A DNA stretch of 64,000 nucleotides, from contig JAVYVJ010000001.1 in the NCBI GenBank assembly GCA_038727705.1, positions 345,924 to 409,923 on the forward strand. Direction: 5' to 3'. Made by a program: the position numbers and the translations under genes. Below, piece after piece: positions 24,581 to 33,479 of this stretch. Below the pieces are notes generated by a model. It ran no database searches and was not told where the DNA came from. It saw only the letters and a program-made list of their open reading frames with translations. Position 1 is the first letter of the stretch, and every line of letters begins with the position of its first letter. The DNA is from Zestosphaera sp. GTDB lineage: Archaea > Thermoproteota > Thermoprotei_A > Sulfolobales > NBVN01.

Positions 24581-24680
24581 AAACTGGAGATCACAGCTAT
24601 TCAAGTCATCGTTTAAAGATCGTTAAATTATAATAATATATATTAATTAATGGTATCTATGAGGAGGCGGAATACGGGTC

Positions 24681-25610
24681 ATGAGTAGTGCCTGGGATTA
24701 TGCTAAGGGTCTAGTTAGCGATGTATTGAGTGATTACTCACGTGTCGAGAAGTTCGTGAGTAGTGTAACTGAGGAGATTCTTCGGAAGGAGCTGAGGATG
24801 TTGGGAGGGCCTATTGTAACTAAGGAAAGCGGTAAGACCTTCTTCATAGTTGGTGACACGCATGGGGATCTGGAAACCCTCGGTAAAATCCTCTCAAAGC
24901 TTAACGTCAACCTGCTTAAGGAAGGCAGTGTTGAGGTAGTCTTCCTCGGGGATTACGTGGATAGGGGTTCGGAGCAGCTCGAGTGTCTGCTGTTCGCGTT
25001 AGTGCTTAAGAAAGAGTTTCCTGAGAGGGTGACGCTTCTGAGAGGCAATCATGAACCACCTCCTCATCTACTGCCTATACCCCACGACTTCCCTCAGGTT
25101 CTCAAGAGACTTTACGGATATACGAAAGGGGTTGAAATCTATCAGAAGTTCCTAGAGCTGTTTGAATGTATGCCCCTCGTTCTACATGCTAGAAACACGT
25201 TCATAGCGCTTCACGGCGGCCTGCCAACGCAGAATTACAATTCTGAGGTGTCCCTCAATGAGTACTTCCTAGGCTCTGGTAAGCACGAGCAGGGGAAGCT
25301 GGTGGAGGAGATACTGTGGAATGATCCCGTGGACTTGAATATCGAGAGGAGTCCATCACCGAGGGGGGCGGGCTACCTATTTGGGATGCCCGTGACGCAG
25401 TGGTTCATGAAGCGCTTTAAGATCCGGCTAATTGTGAGGGGACATGAACCCTCCTACGAGGGGTTCAAGCTAAACCATAGGGGAAGAGTGGTCACTCTCT
25501 TCAGTCGGGTTGGGGGGCCTTACTACAATAGGTACGCGTCCTTCATGTCTCTAGATACCTCCACCACCGCATGCCTGGAGAATCCGACGCAATGCATACA
25601 CAGGATCTAA
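24681..25610 (+). CDS. PPP-family serine/threonine protein phosphatase
   Basis: Archaeal homologue of PP1/PP2A. The three PPP signatures are intact: GDTHG (58-62), GDYVDRG (90-96) and RGNHE (121-125). The later metal histidines are in ALHGGLPT and VRGHEPSYEG. An N-terminal helical extension of about 50 residues precedes the catalytic domain. Length (309 aa) is as in other archaeal PPPs. The ATG follows GGAGGCGGAA. The preceding 40 bp are extremely AT-rich and likely hold the promoter. No kinase partner is adjacent; the RIO1 kinase is far away. Confidence 0.93.
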   Translation: MSSAWDYAKGLVSDVLSDYSRVEKFVSSVTEEILRKELRMLGGPIVTKESGKTFFIVGDTHGDLETLGKILSKLNVNLLKEGSVEVVFLGDYVDRGSEQLECLLFALVLKKEFPERVTLLRGNHEPPPHLLPIPHDFPQVLKRLYGYTKGVEIYQKFLELFECMPLVLHARNTFIALHGGLPTQNYNSEVSLNEYFLGSGKHEQGKLVEEILWNDPVDLNIERSPSPRGAGYLFGMPVTQWFMKRFKIRLIVRGHEPSYEGFKLNHRGRVVTLFSRVGGPYYNRYASFMSLDTSTTACLENPTQCIHRI

Positions 25611-25649
25611 GGAGGAACCGAGTAATGTGGTGTTTGCTTTCAGTAGTTG

Positions 25650-27095
25650 TTAGCCCTTGACAACCCCTATAGGGCGCATCCTAGCCACCAGTATCGCTAT
25701 TCCAACTCTATGAGAGACTAGGGCCACTCTGTCGACATCTTTATATGCTTCAGGCATCTCCTCTACCACAGTCTCCTTAGATGTGGCTCTGACGTATATC
25801 CCGGAATTAAGGAGCTTGCTGAGGACTGTATCTGCTCTGCCCCTCCTCATCGCTTCATTTCTAGAGAGCCATCTGCCAGCTCCGTGAGCCGCTGAGTAGA
25901 AGGTCCTCTTACCGTCAGGAATTCCTACCATCAAGTAGCTCGCAGTTCCCATAGATCCAGGTATCAGGACCGGCTGACCTATGCCTCTGTAAATTCTGGG
26001 TATCTCCGGGTGCCCGGGTGGGAACGCCCTCGTAGCACCCTTCCTATGTACCACCAGCTTAACGCTCCTGCCGTCCACTTCATGCTCCTCTAGCTTAGCT
26101 ATATTGTGCGCCACATCGTAGATGGCCCTTAAGTCCAGGCTCTCGGGCTTTGTCTTAAAGACGCTGGCAACCGATTCCCTGACCCAGTGGGTTATTATCT
26201 GCCTGTTAGTGAACGCATAGTTAGCGGCAGCAGCCATTGCTTTGAAGTAGTCTTGACCCTCTCTGGAGTTGAAGGGCACTGAGGCCAACTCTCTGTCGGG
26301 AGGGTTGAAGCCGTATTTACGCATCGCCCTCTCCATAACCCCTAGGTAATCGCTCGCTACCTGGTGTCCTAACCCCCTAGATCCTGTGTGGACCATTACC
26401 GTCACCTGTCCTTCATGATCTATTCCCATAGCCTTAGCCAGTCTCTCATCGTATATCTTGTCAACCACCTGGATTTCAAGGAAGTGATTGCCTGCCCCCA
26501 GAGTGCCTAGTTGATCGGCCCCCCTCGACTTAGCGGTGTTGCTGACCTTGCTAGCGTCAGCGTGCTCTATTCTGCCGTAACTCTCTATGAACTCTCTATC
26601 CTCATCCCATCCGAATCCCTTGCTAATAGCCCAATCAACCCCCTCGTTCAGCACCCTGTCCAGCTCTGAGAAGCTGAGCTTCAGCTTGCCAGTACTGCCA
26701 ACGCCGGAGGGCACATTCCTGAAAATAGTGTCAACAAGTTCCTTGACTTTATCCTTCACGTCCTTTAAACTAAGGTTAGTTCTCAGCAACCTAACGCCGC
26801 AGTTGATGTCGTAGCCCACACCCCCGGGCGATACGTACCCGTCCTCAGCTCTTACTCCCGCCACCCCCCCTATCGGGAACCCGTACCCCTGATGCCCGTC
26901 AGGCATCACGTACGAGGCCCTCTCAATCCCCGGCAGGCAACCGACATTCGCTGCCTGCTCCAGCGTCAGATCCTCACTCATCTTCGAAATGAGGAAGTCG
27001 TCAGCGAATATTACCGCAGGGACCTTCATGCAGTCCTTATAGCTAGTTGGTATTTCCCACTCGAACTCGCTGACCTTCTTAAGAGGCGTCTTCAC
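25650..27095 (-). CDS. rtcB: RNA-splicing ligase RtcB
   Basis: GTP- and Mn-dependent 3'-phosphate RNA ligase that joins tRNA exons after endonuclease cleavage, and presumably the cbf5 mRNA exons. Conserved active-site pieces: MPDGHQGYGFPIGGVAG, GGVGYDINCGVRLL (catalytic Cys), GAGNHFLEIQ, VMVHTGSRGLGH, and HGAGRWLSR containing the guanylylated His. Length is 481 aa with no intein, although RtcB is a frequent intein host in archaea. It is divergent from the uL22 operon. Three intron-containing tRNA genes and the cbf5 intron in this window are plausible substrates. Confidence 0.97.
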   Translation of the reverse strand: MKTPLKKVSEFEWEIPTSYKDCMKVPAVIFADDFLISKMSEDLTLEQAANVGCLPGIERASYVMPDGHQGYGFPIGGVAGVRAEDGYVSPGGVGYDINCGVRLLRTNLSLKDVKDKVKELVDTIFRNVPSGVGSTGKLKLSFSELDRVLNEGVDWAISKGFGWDEDREFIESYGRIEHADASKVSNTAKSRGADQLGTLGAGNHFLEIQVVDKIYDERLAKAMGIDHEGQVTVMVHTGSRGLGHQVASDYLGVMERAMRKYGFNPPDRELASVPFNSREGQDYFKAMAAAANYAFTNRQIITHWVRESVASVFKTKPESLDLRAIYDVAHNIAKLEEHEVDGRSVKLVVHRKGATRAFPPGHPEIPRIYRGIGQPVLIPGSMGTASYLMVGIPDGKRTFYSAAHGAGRWLSRNEAMRRGRADTVLSKLLNSGIYVRATSKETVVEEMPEAYKDVDRVALVSHRVGIAILVARMRPIGVVKG

Positions 27096-27225
27096 GTATC
27101 ATCCCCCGACTTAGTTAAGTATTTACTCAGAATATAAGCAGTTGTGCTCAGCACCGGCTTTCCCTTCCTCCAGCCCTATCGCCTGGTACGTGGTGGTTGA
27201 AATAACTTTTTAAGGTTATTTATAG

Positions 27226-27233
27226 TTTAAAAG
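27226..27233 (+). promoter_or_regulatory. TATA box of the uL22 ribosomal operon
   Basis: TTTAAAAG at 27226-27233 lies about 29-36 bp before the uL22 ATG at 27262. Transcription would begin just before the GGGGGAG ribosome-binding site. Placement fits a large operon starting at uL22. Inference from spacing. Confidence 0.55.
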
Positions 27234-27261
27234 GTAGTCGTTAAGGATTTAGGGGGAGTAG

Positions 27262-27744
27262 ATGGTGCCGGTCTGGAGGTACTCCGTTAGAGTGAAGGAT
27301 GAGGGCAGAGTCGCTAAGGCTGTAGTTAGGGATGTACCTATTTCTTTAAAGGAGAGCTATGAGATCTTCAAGGTCATCAGGGGAATGAAGCTGAGGGATG
27401 CTGAGAACCTCCTGGAGAGGGTGCTTAGGATGGAGACCCCCCTGCCCTACGTAAGGTATAAGTTAAGCATCGCTCACAAGAAGGGGCTTTCCTCCACCTT
27501 TCCAAGGTGGAAGTCGCCTGTCGGCAGGTACCCGGTTAAAGCCGTTAGTGAAGTTCTCAAATTACTTAAGAACGTAGAGAACAACGCTGAGAATAAGAAC
27601 TTAGATACGGAGCGTCTCTACATAAGCCACATAGCCGTCCATAAGGGGCGTTACGTTAAGAGGTGGATGCCGAGAGCCTTCGCAAGAGCTACGCCCAAGA
27701 TTAGGACTACCGTCAACCTTGAGGTCATAGTCACGGAGAGGTGA
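27262..27744 (+). CDS. rpl22: Large ribosomal subunit protein uL22
   Basis: Archaeal uL22, which lines the peptide exit tunnel. It has SVRVKDEGRVAKAVVRDVPI at the N-terminus, KGLSSTFPRWKSPVGRYP in the middle and the extended beta-hairpin/loop KRWMPRAFARATPKIR near the C-terminus. ATG follows GGGGGAG. It heads this superoperon: the genes that usually precede it (uL3, uL4, uL23, uL2, uS19) are not present, and rtcB diverges instead. It overlaps uS3 by 4 nt. Confidence 0.96.
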   Translation: MVPVWRYSVRVKDEGRVAKAVVRDVPISLKESYEIFKVIRGMKLRDAENLLERVLRMETPLPYVRYKLSIAHKKGLSSTFPRWKSPVGRYPVKAVSEVLKLLKNVENNAENKNLDTERLYISHIAVHKGRYVKRWMPRAFARATPKIRTTVNLEVIVTER

Positions 27745-28421
27745 GTGTGTTGGTCAATATTAAGGAGCATTTCCTAGGCCTTAACCTCGTCAGGCTTAAG
27801 ATAGACGAGTTCCTTGCTAAGAATTTCGTTAGGGCTGGATACTCGAGGGTTGAGATGATAAAGACCCCGCTTGGCACTAGAGTGGTTCTCTACGCTGACA
27901 GACCGTCGATGATCATAGGCAGGAAAGGCCAGACGATAAAGCAGCTCACAGAGGTTCTGGAGAAGTACTTCAAGATAGAGAATCCGCAACTCGTCGTCAC
28001 TCAGGTTGAGAATCCAGACCTTGACGCGAGAATAGTTGCGAGCAGAATAGCGTTAGCCATTGAGAAGGGCTACCACTTCCGCAGGGCCGCGTTCGTGGCT
28101 CTCAGGAGGGTCTTAGCTGCCGGGGCTCAGGGTGTTGAGATAGTGATTAGCGGTAAGATAGTGAGTGAGAGGGCTCGCTACGAGAAGCTGAGGGCTGGAA
28201 AGGTCTACAAGACCGGCCAGCACCTAGACAGGTTGCTGGACAGGGCGATCGTACACCTCCTCCTTAAGCCAGGCATTTACGGAATTGAGGTACTGCTGGT
28301 CAAGCCGAGCGAGCCTGACGACGTCGTGAAAGTGACCACTGAAGCACATGCCGTCAGTCAGGAACCTCAGCAAGTTCTAGCGGATCGCGAAGGTGGGCCG
28401 GCTGAAGGTGGTGCGGCATGA
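27741..28421 (+). CDS. rps3: Small ribosomal subunit protein uS3
   Basis: Archaeal uS3 at the mRNA entry site. It has an N-terminal KH domain with IIGRKGQTIKQL (GxxG loop), the RIALAIEKGYHFRRAAF segment and IVISGKIVSERAR typical of uS3. The last 35 residues are a low-complexity tail rich in E, G and A. The open frame starts at GTG 27741. TTG at 27750, placed after GAGGTGAG, gives MVNIKEHFL and is likely. It overlaps uL29 by 4 nt. Confidence 0.97.
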   Translation: MSVLVNIKEHFLGLNLVRLKIDEFLAKNFVRAGYSRVEMIKTPLGTRVVLYADRPSMIIGRKGQTIKQLTEVLEKYFKIENPQLVVTQVENPDLDARIVASRIALAIEKGYHFRRAAFVALRRVLAAGAQGVEIVISGKIVSERARYEKLRAGKVYKTGQHLDRLLDRAIVHLLLKPGIYGIEVLLVKPSEPDDVVKVTTEAHAVSQEPQQVLADREGGPAEGGAA

Positions 28422-28639
28422 GTCTGTCCGCTAAAGATCTGAGAGGTAGGAGTAGGGAGGAGCGTGTTAAACTGCTTGACGAACTGAGAACCGAGTTAGT
28501 CAAGCTGAGAACTCAGGCTAGATTGGGAACTCTTAAGGACACGGCCAGGATAAGGATAGTCAGAAAAAACATTGCTAGAATACTCACCGTTAATCGGGAG
28601 GAGGAGCTTAAAGAACGAGAGGTCGGGAAGGGGGAATAA
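28418..28639 (+). CDS. rpl29: Large ribosomal subunit protein uL29
   Basis: A 73-aa two-helix protein at the exit tunnel rim. The family pattern is LSAKDLRGRSREERVKLLDE, then ELVKLRTQARLGTLKDTARI and RKNIARILTV. It overlaps uS3 at its start and the RNase P subunit gene at its stop by one nucleotide, a continuous translational-coupling arrangement. Confidence 0.95.
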   Translation: MSLSAKDLRGRSREERVKLLDELRTELVKLRTQARLGTLKDTARIRIVRKNIARILTVNREEELKEREVGKGE

Positions 28640-28917
28640 TGAGGAGGACTCCTAGAAATCTAAGATATCATGAGTTAGTGGGTCTTATCGTCACAGTCGT
28701 CACTCATACCGACGAATCCCTGATTAATGTGTCTGGACGCGTGGTCGGCGAGACTAAAAACATGCTGAAGTTGCTGAAGGACGGGAAGCTTATGCACGTA
28801 CCTAAGAACGGTGGTGTTTTTACTTTTAAGCTTGAAGACGGAACTAATGTCTTAGTGGATGGTGATGCTCTAGTGGGGAGACCTGAGGATAGGATGAGGA
28901 GGTTGGTGGGTGGTTGA
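28639..28917 (+). CDS. Ribonuclease P protein component 1 (Rpp29/Pop4)
   Basis: Archaeal Rpp29 homologue of 92 aa, an Sm-like barrel that binds RNase P RNA and partners with Rpp21 in tRNA 5' processing. Segments NLRYHELVGLIVTVVTHTDE, NVSGRVVGETKNMLKL, KNGGVFTFKLEDG and VLVDGDALVGRPEDR match the family. Its position between uL29 and uS17 is the conserved archaeal location. It overlaps uS17 by 8 nt. Confidence 0.93.
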   Translation: MRRTPRNLRYHELVGLIVTVVTHTDESLINVSGRVVGETKNMLKLLKDGKLMHVPKNGGVFTFKLEDGTNVLVDGDALVGRPEDRMRRLVGG

Positions 28918-29275
28918 GGTGAGCAGCTCACAGGTACGCGATATAGGGGTTAGGTTTGAAGGTCTTCAACCCCCTACTGAGGTGTGTGGAGATCCTGAAT
29001 GCCCGTGGCACGGGAGTATTAAGGTCAGGGGCGGCCTGCTTGTGGGCAGTGTGGTCAAGCTGAGGGCTAAGAAAGTGGCTGTCGTTGAGCGGGAGTACTT
29101 GGTTTACGTAAGCAAGTACAGGAGGTATGAGAGACGTAGGTCTAAGATCCATGCTAGAATCCCTCCATGCATTCCCTTGAAGCTCGGGGATCAAGTCTTG
29201 ATAGGGGAGACTAGACCTCTCGCCAAGTCAGTTGCTTGGGTTATTCTTGGAATCATTAAGAAGGGTGGTCAGTGA
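28910..29275 (+). CDS. rps17: Small ribosomal subunit protein uS17
   Basis: OB-fold protein of the 30S body, archaeal form of 121 aa, with the extra N-terminal region [18 protein letters not shown] containing a CxxxxC pair. The core includes [37 protein letters not shown], and [20 protein letters not shown] start. The stop overlaps the uL14 start region. Confidence 0.96.
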   Translation: MVEVSSSQVRDIGVRFEGLQPPTEVCGDPECPWHGSIKVRGGLLVGSVVKLRAKKVAVVEREYLVYVSKYRRYERRRSKIHARIPPCIPLKLGDQVLIGETRPLAKSVAWVILGIIKKGGQ

Positions 29276-29694
29276 TGTCTGAGAAGAAGGGCGGTGCAGC
29301 CATTGAGCGCTTAGGCAGGGCGGCTGGGATAACTCTTGGAACTAGCCTCAAAGTGGCGGATAACAGTGGTGCTAAGTTAGTCATGGTTGTGGGGATCCCT
29401 GGAGTGAAGACTAGGCTGCGAAGACGTCCTTCAGCGACCGTAGGCGATTTGGTCACGGTTGCTGTTAAGAAGGGCAGTACGGAGCTTGTGGGGCAGGTCC
29501 TGCAGGCAGTCATCATAAGGCAAAGGAGGCCATTTAGAAGGCATGACGGCAGATGGTTGTGTTTCGAGGATAACGCGTGCGTCGTCATAGCGCCCGACGG
29601 AACTCCTAAAGGAACTGAAGTTAGGGGGCCAATGGCTAGAGAGGCGGCTGAGAGGTGGCCCAAGATAGCCACACTAGCTTCAATAATCATATGA
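29272..29694 (+). CDS. rpl14: Large ribosomal subunit protein uL14
   Basis: Five-stranded barrel protein at the subunit interface. Diagnostic segments: [41 protein letters not shown]-type [20 protein letters not shown] and [18 protein letters not shown] at the C-terminus. The frame starts with GTG-ATG, and ATG at 29275 is the likelier start. It overlaps the uS17 stop. Confidence 0.97.
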   Translation: MMSEKKGGAAIERLGRAAGITLGTSLKVADNSGAKLVMVVGIPGVKTRLRRRPSATVGDLVTVAVKKGSTELVGQVLQAVIIRQRRPFRRHDGRWLCFEDNACVVIAPDGTPKGTEVRGPMAREAAERWPKIATLASIII

Positions 29695-29705
29695 GGTGCT
29701 GAGCG

Positions 29706-30164
29706 ATGAGTCCATCAATCAAACCCAGTAAGCAGAGATTGCAGATCTATAGAGCACCGCCGCACCTCAGACGTAAGTTCATGTGCGCTAAACTTTCTGA
29801 GGAGCTGAGGGAGAAGTTAGGGGTTAAGAGGCTCTACGTGAGAACAGGCGACGTCGTAAGGGTTTTGAGAGGCGATTGGAGAGGACATGAAGGTAAAGTG
29901 GTTAAGGTGGATTATGAAGAGATCGCCCTACACATCGAGGGAGTGACCATAAAGAAGGCTGATGGAACCCCCGTCTACTATCCGGTACATCCCTCTAAGG
30001 TAATGATAATCAAGTTAGATCTTAGTGACAAGAAGCGTTCGAAGATGGTTGAAAGGAAGGGAGGTAAGCCTGAAGAGGTTAAGAAGGAGGAGGTTAAGGC
30101 CGAGAGCGGCGGTAGCGCTAATAAGCAACCTAACCAAAGTGAAGGAGGGGAGGTAAATGGGTAG
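29706..30164 (+). CDS. rpl24: Large ribosomal subunit protein uL24
   Basis: Archaeal uL24 with its KOW motif in VRTGDVVRVLRGDWRGHEGK (about residues 44-63), preceded by the basic SKQRLQIYRAPPHLRRKFMC extension typical of archaeal and eukaryotic forms. The last 40 residues are a Lys/Glu-rich, then polar, low-complexity tail, longer than average. It overlaps the eS4 start by 8 nt. Confidence 0.95.
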   Translation: MSPSIKPSKQRLQIYRAPPHLRRKFMCAKLSEELREKLGVKRLYVRTGDVVRVLRGDWRGHEGKVVKVDYEEIALHIEGVTIKKADGTPVYYPVHPSKVMIIKLDLSDKKRSKMVERKGGKPEEVKKEEVKAESGGSANKQPNQSEGGEVNG

Positions 30165-30915
30165 GAAAGGAAGCAGCAGGCACATCAAGAGTCTGGAAGC
30201 TCCTGCCTTCTGGCCGGTGCTTAGGAAGGAGCATAAATGGACTGTGAAACCCTCGCCAGGTCCTCACCCCGTCAGCAGGTCACTGCCACTGCTCGTAGTT
30301 GTTAGAGATCTCATGGGCTTGGCTGAGACCAGCGGTGAGGCCAGGAAGATTATAGTTGAGGGTAATATCAAGGTTGATGGCAGGGTGCGTAAGGACTATA
30401 AATTCCCGGTCGGCGTTATGGACGTAATCGAGGTCGTGAGGACTGGGGAGTTGTTTAGAGTTCTTCCAGTGCCTACTAAGGTGCTGGGGTTAGTGGCCAT
30501 CAGTGAGGAGGAGGCTTCCTTCAAGCTCTGCAGAATAGAGAATAAGAGCGTGGTTAAAGGAGGTCACGTTCAACTCAACCTTCATGATGGAAGGAACGTG
30601 CTGGTAAGAGTCTCAGACCCTAGGAAGCCGGTTGAAGACGCTTTCGAAACCTTAGGCACGCTCAAACTCTCCCTTAGAGACGGTAGGATCGAGGACTACT
30701 ACCCCATCGGGGTTGAGGCGCCTGCCATAATAACGGGGGGCAGGAACGTGGGCAGGGTTGCTAAGATTCTTAAGGTGCATGAAGGGATGAGGCATTACCG
30801 CAAGCAGGTTCAGTTACGCGACTTCAGGGGGTATGAATTCTTCACCACCTTGGATAAGGTGTTCGTGATAGGTCGTGGGGGACCGGTGATTAAGGTTCCT
30901 GAGGGAGCTATATGA
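30157..30915 (+). CDS. rps4e: Small ribosomal subunit protein eS4
   Basis: Archaeal/eukaryotic eS4 of 252 aa: N-terminal S4-like RNA-binding segment (VVRDLMGLAETSGEARKIIV), then central domain with LNLHDGRNVLVRV and a C-terminal KOW domain (AIITGGRNVGRVAKILKV). The basic N-terminus MGRKGSSRHIKSLEAPAFWP is characteristic. Positioned between uL24 and uL5 as in other archaea; overlaps both neighbours. Confidence 0.96.
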   Translation: MGRKGSSRHIKSLEAPAFWPVLRKEHKWTVKPSPGPHPVSRSLPLLVVVRDLMGLAETSGEARKIIVEGNIKVDGRVRKDYKFPVGVMDVIEVVRTGELFRVLPVPTKVLGLVAISEEEASFKLCRIENKSVVKGGHVQLNLHDGRNVLVRVSDPRKPVEDAFETLGTLKLSLRDGRIEDYYPIGVEAPAIITGGRNVGRVAKILKVHEGMRHYRKQVQLRDFRGYEFFTTLDKVFVIGRGGPVIKVPEGAI

Positions 30916-31490
30916 GTATAGCTCGTAAGGACTTAAGGAGCGTCGATGAGGACCTCATTAACAAGGTCCTGCGTGTTTGGGAATCCAACCCCATGATCAA
31001 GCCTAGGCTGGCTAAAGTGACCGTCAACATAGGGGTCGGAGAGTCTGGGGAGAGGCTTAAGAAAGCCGAGAGGATTCTTGAGATGTTGACTGGGCAGAAA
31101 CCCTCGGAGAGGAAGGCTAAGAGGACTATCAAGGAATTTGGTGTTAGGAAGGGAGAGCCCATCGCGGTAGCCGTGACTTTAAGGCGTGAGAGGGCTCTAG
31201 AATTTCTGAGCAAGGTCCTCGACGCTGTCGGCAGACGTGTTAAAGCGTCAAGCATTGACGATTTCGGCAATGTCTCCATAGGCCTTAAGGAGCACATAAT
31301 GCTTCCAGGTGTGAAGTATGATCCCGAGTTGGGCATCTTCGGCATGGATGTTTGCATCACGCTCGAGAAGCCAGGGCTTAGGGTGATGCGGAGGAGGGTA
31401 AAGAGGTCAAGGATCCCGTACAGGCAGAGGGTCTCAAAGCAGGAGGCAGTAGTTTTCTTAATGAAGGAGCTGAACGTCAGGGTGATGTAG
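30912..31490 (+). CDS. rpl5: Large ribosomal subunit protein uL5
   Basis: uL5 binds 5S rRNA in the central protuberance. Seen: [20 protein letters not shown] near the N-terminus, [40 protein letters not shown] and [13 protein letters not shown]. Length is 192 aa, normal for archaea. It starts at ATG overlapping the eS4 stop by 4 nt. uS14 begins 2 nt after its stop. Confidence 0.96.
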   Translation: MSIARKDLRSVDEDLINKVLRVWESNPMIKPRLAKVTVNIGVGESGERLKKAERILEMLTGQKPSERKAKRTIKEFGVRKGEPIAVAVTLRRERALEFLSKVLDAVGRRVKASSIDDFGNVSIGLKEHIMLPGVKYDPELGIFGMDVCITLEKPGLRVMRRRVKRSRIPYRQRVSKQEAVVFLMKELNVRVM

Positions 31491-31492
31491 CG

Positions 31493-31657
31493 ATGGGTAA
31501 GTTCAAGCTACCTAAAGCCAGGAGGTACGGTAGGGGTGTGCAGGTATGTCAGCGTTGCGGGTCTCAAGATGCTGTTATACAGAAGTACGGAATATATCTT
31601 TGCAGACAGTGCTTTAGGGAGGTAGCTCAGGAACTGGGCTTCAGGAAGTATATGTGA
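31493..31657 (+). CDS. rps14: Small ribosomal subunit protein uS14, zinc-binding form
   Basis: A 54-aa protein reading [20 protein letters not shown] and ending LGFRKYM. CxxC pairs CQRC and CRQC, about 15 residues apart, form the zinc site typical of short C+ uS14. It lies between uL5 and uS8, its conserved place, 2 nt after uL5 and 11 nt before uS8. Confidence 0.96.
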   Translation: MGKFKLPKARRYGRGVQVCQRCGSQDAVIQKYGIYLCRQCFREVAQELGFRKYM

Positions 31658-31668
31658 GGGTGAGATGA

Positions 31669-32070
31669 ATGGTCATAATGGACACGTTGGCTAACGCCTT
31701 AACAACCCTGAAGAACAGTGAGTTCAGAGGGAGGAGGGAGGCGGTTATAATGCCTGCTTCTAAGTTGATCGCGATGGTTCTGAGAGTGTTGCAGAAGTAT
31801 GGATATGTTGGCGAGTTTGAGTACATAGATGACGGTAGATCCGGCAAGATAAAAGTCCAGCTCCTCGGCAGAATAAACAATGTAGGGGTCATAAAACCCA
31901 GGGTGCCGATAAAATATGCGGAGCTACGTAGCATGCCTGACTGGCTGAAGGAGATTCTGCCATCGCGGGACATCGGCCTGCTCATACTGTCAACCCCGCA
32001 GGGCGTCATATCGCATAAGGAGGCCCTTGAGAGGAAGGTTGGGGGTGTTCTCCTAGCATACATCTACTAG
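31669..32070 (+). CDS. rps8: Small ribosomal subunit protein uS8
   Basis: uS8 binds helix 21 of 16S rRNA. Segments: [40 protein letters not shown], and the C-terminal [19 protein letters not shown] with its conserved STxxG-H. Length is 133 aa. The ATG follows GGGTGAG. uL6 starts shortly after its stop. Confidence 0.96.
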   Translation: MVIMDTLANALTTLKNSEFRGRREAVIMPASKLIAMVLRVLQKYGYVGEFEYIDDGRSGKIKVQLLGRINNVGVIKPRVPIKYAELRSMPDWLKEILPSRDIGLLILSTPQGVISHKEALERKVGGVLLAYIY

Positions 32071-32082
32071 GGGGTGTGGTCG

Positions 32083-32643
32083 ATGGTTAGGATTGCGGCC
32101 GTTAGGGATAGCGTCAAGATTCCTGAGAATGTCACGGTGCAGGTTGAGGGTAGCAGGGTTAGCGTTAAAGGACCTAAGGGTTTGGTAGTCAGGGACTTCA
32201 GCTACGCTGAGAAGGTCAAGATATTCGTTGAGGGCGGTGAAGTGATTGTGACTGCCTCCTTTGCTAGGAGGCGGGATGTGGCTCAAGTCTACGCCGTCTC
32301 TGCTCACATAAGGAACATGGTGATCGGCGTCACTAAAGGGTACAGGTACTGGCTGAGGGTGGTTTACTCGCACTTCCCCATAAATGTTAAGGTCGACGGC
32401 GATAAAGTCCTCATAGAGAACTTCATAGGTGAGAGGAGTCCTAGAGTGGCCAGGATAATGGGTAACGCTAAGGTGAAGGTTCAGAAGAACGACATAATTG
32501 TGGAGGGTATTGATCTGGAGGAGGTCAGTCAAACCGCCGCAAACATAGAGCAGGCCACCAGGATAAGAGGCCTCGACAGACGTGTATTTGCCGACGGTAT
32601 CTACATATATAGAAGGGAGCTCATGGAGGGTGGTGAGGCTTGA
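32083..32643 (+). CDS. rpl6: Large ribosomal subunit protein uL6
   Basis: uL6 stabilises the sarcin-ricin region. It has two similar domains. The N-terminal part has VKIPENVTVQVEGSRVSVKG. The C-terminal part has the conserved NFIGERSPRVARIMGNAKVK and DLEEVSQTAANIEQATRIRG. ATG at 32083 is 6 nt after GGGGTG at 32071-32076, so the in-frame GTG at 32074 is part of the ribosome-binding site. It overlaps eL32 by 4 nt. Confidence 0.95.
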   Translation: MVRIAAVRDSVKIPENVTVQVEGSRVSVKGPKGLVVRDFSYAEKVKIFVEGGEVIVTASFARRRDVAQVYAVSAHIRNMVIGVTKGYRYWLRVVYSHFPINVKVDGDKVLIENFIGERSPRVARIMGNAKVKVQKNDIIVEGIDLEEVSQTAANIEQATRIRGLDRRVFADGIYIYRRELMEGGEA

Positions 32644-33017
32644 GCGGCATGAATAGGAAGGTAAAGCTGATAAGGAGTAAGAGGAGGGTCAGATTCCTGA
32701 GGCATCAGTGGTGGAAGTTCTGGAAGTTCATCAATAATCCGAAGTGGAGGAGGCCTCGAGGTGTAGATAACCCCTTACGCTTAAGGCTTAAGGGCCTGCC
32801 TCCTAGAGTCTCGTCAGGTTTTGGGACTCCTAAGGAGATAAGAGGTCTCCACCCGTCAGGACTGAAGCCTGTGGTAGTTTATAGCGTCAAAGAACTAGAG
32901 GGACTTAACCCTGCTGAAGTCATAGTGTATGTCGGCAGGACTGTGGGGAGGCGTAAGAGGGCTGAAATACTTACTAAGGCTAAGGAGTTAGGAGTCTTAG
33001 TAGCTAATGGGAGGTGA
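32640..33017 (+). CDS. rpl32e: Large ribosomal subunit protein eL32
   Basis: Archaeal/eukaryotic eL32, 125 aa. Conserved motif RQWWKFWKF-type (HQWWKFWKFINNPKWRRPRG), RVSSGFGTPKEIRGLHPSG and the end region VYVGRTVGRRKRAEILTKAK. The start is in the region of TTG/ATG around 32640-32649. It overlaps both neighbours. Confidence 0.95.
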   Translation: MSGMNRKVKLIRSKRRVRFLRHQWWKFWKFINNPKWRRPRGVDNPLRLRLKGLPPRVSSGFGTPKEIRGLHPSGLKPVVVYSVKELEGLNPAEVIVYVGRTVGRRKRAEILTKAKELGVLVANGR

Positions 33018-33478
33018 TTCAGGGTATGGGTGACTTAACACTTCAGAAGAGGTTGGCGGCTGAAATATTGGGGGTAGGTGTGTCAAGAGTTAAGATAGAC
33101 CCCTCCAAGGCTGAGGATGTGGAGTCAGCATTGACTAAGGATGATGTGAGGAGACTCATAGATTCTGGAGTCATATGGGTGGAGCAGGCTAAGGGTAATT
33201 CCAGAGGGAGATGGAGAGAACTGCACGAGAAGAGAAAGAAGGGACATAGGAGGGGTTATGGAAGGAGGAAAGGCAGCAAGGGAGCTAGAAGGAGTGAGGA
33301 CGAAATCTATGTCAACACGTCGAGGAAGCTAAGAACCTACTTAAGGTTCTTGAGGGATCAGGAAGTGATAGATAGAAAGACATATAGAAGGCTATACCTA
33401 CGTGTTAAGGGCGGGATGTTCAGGAATCTCTCGGACCTTAAAAGACACCTCACTGAATTGGGTATAAAGGTGAGATGA
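33014..33478 (+). CDS. rpl19e: Large ribosomal subunit protein eL19
   Basis: eL19, 154 aa. Typical: LQKRLAAEILGVGVSRVKID, ALTKDDVRRLIDSGVIWVEQ, the highly basic linker KGHRRGYGRRKGSKGARRSE and YLRFLRDQEVIDRKTYRRLY. A bridge-forming long C-terminal helix is expected. The start overlaps the eL32 stop. Confidence 0.96.
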   Translation: MIQGMGDLTLQKRLAAEILGVGVSRVKIDPSKAEDVESALTKDDVRRLIDSGVIWVEQAKGNSRGRWRELHEKRKKGHRRGYGRRKGSKGARRSEDEIYVNTSRKLRTYLRFLRDQEVIDRKTYRRLYLRVKGGMFRNLSDLKRHLTELGIKVR

Positions 33479-33479
33479 G

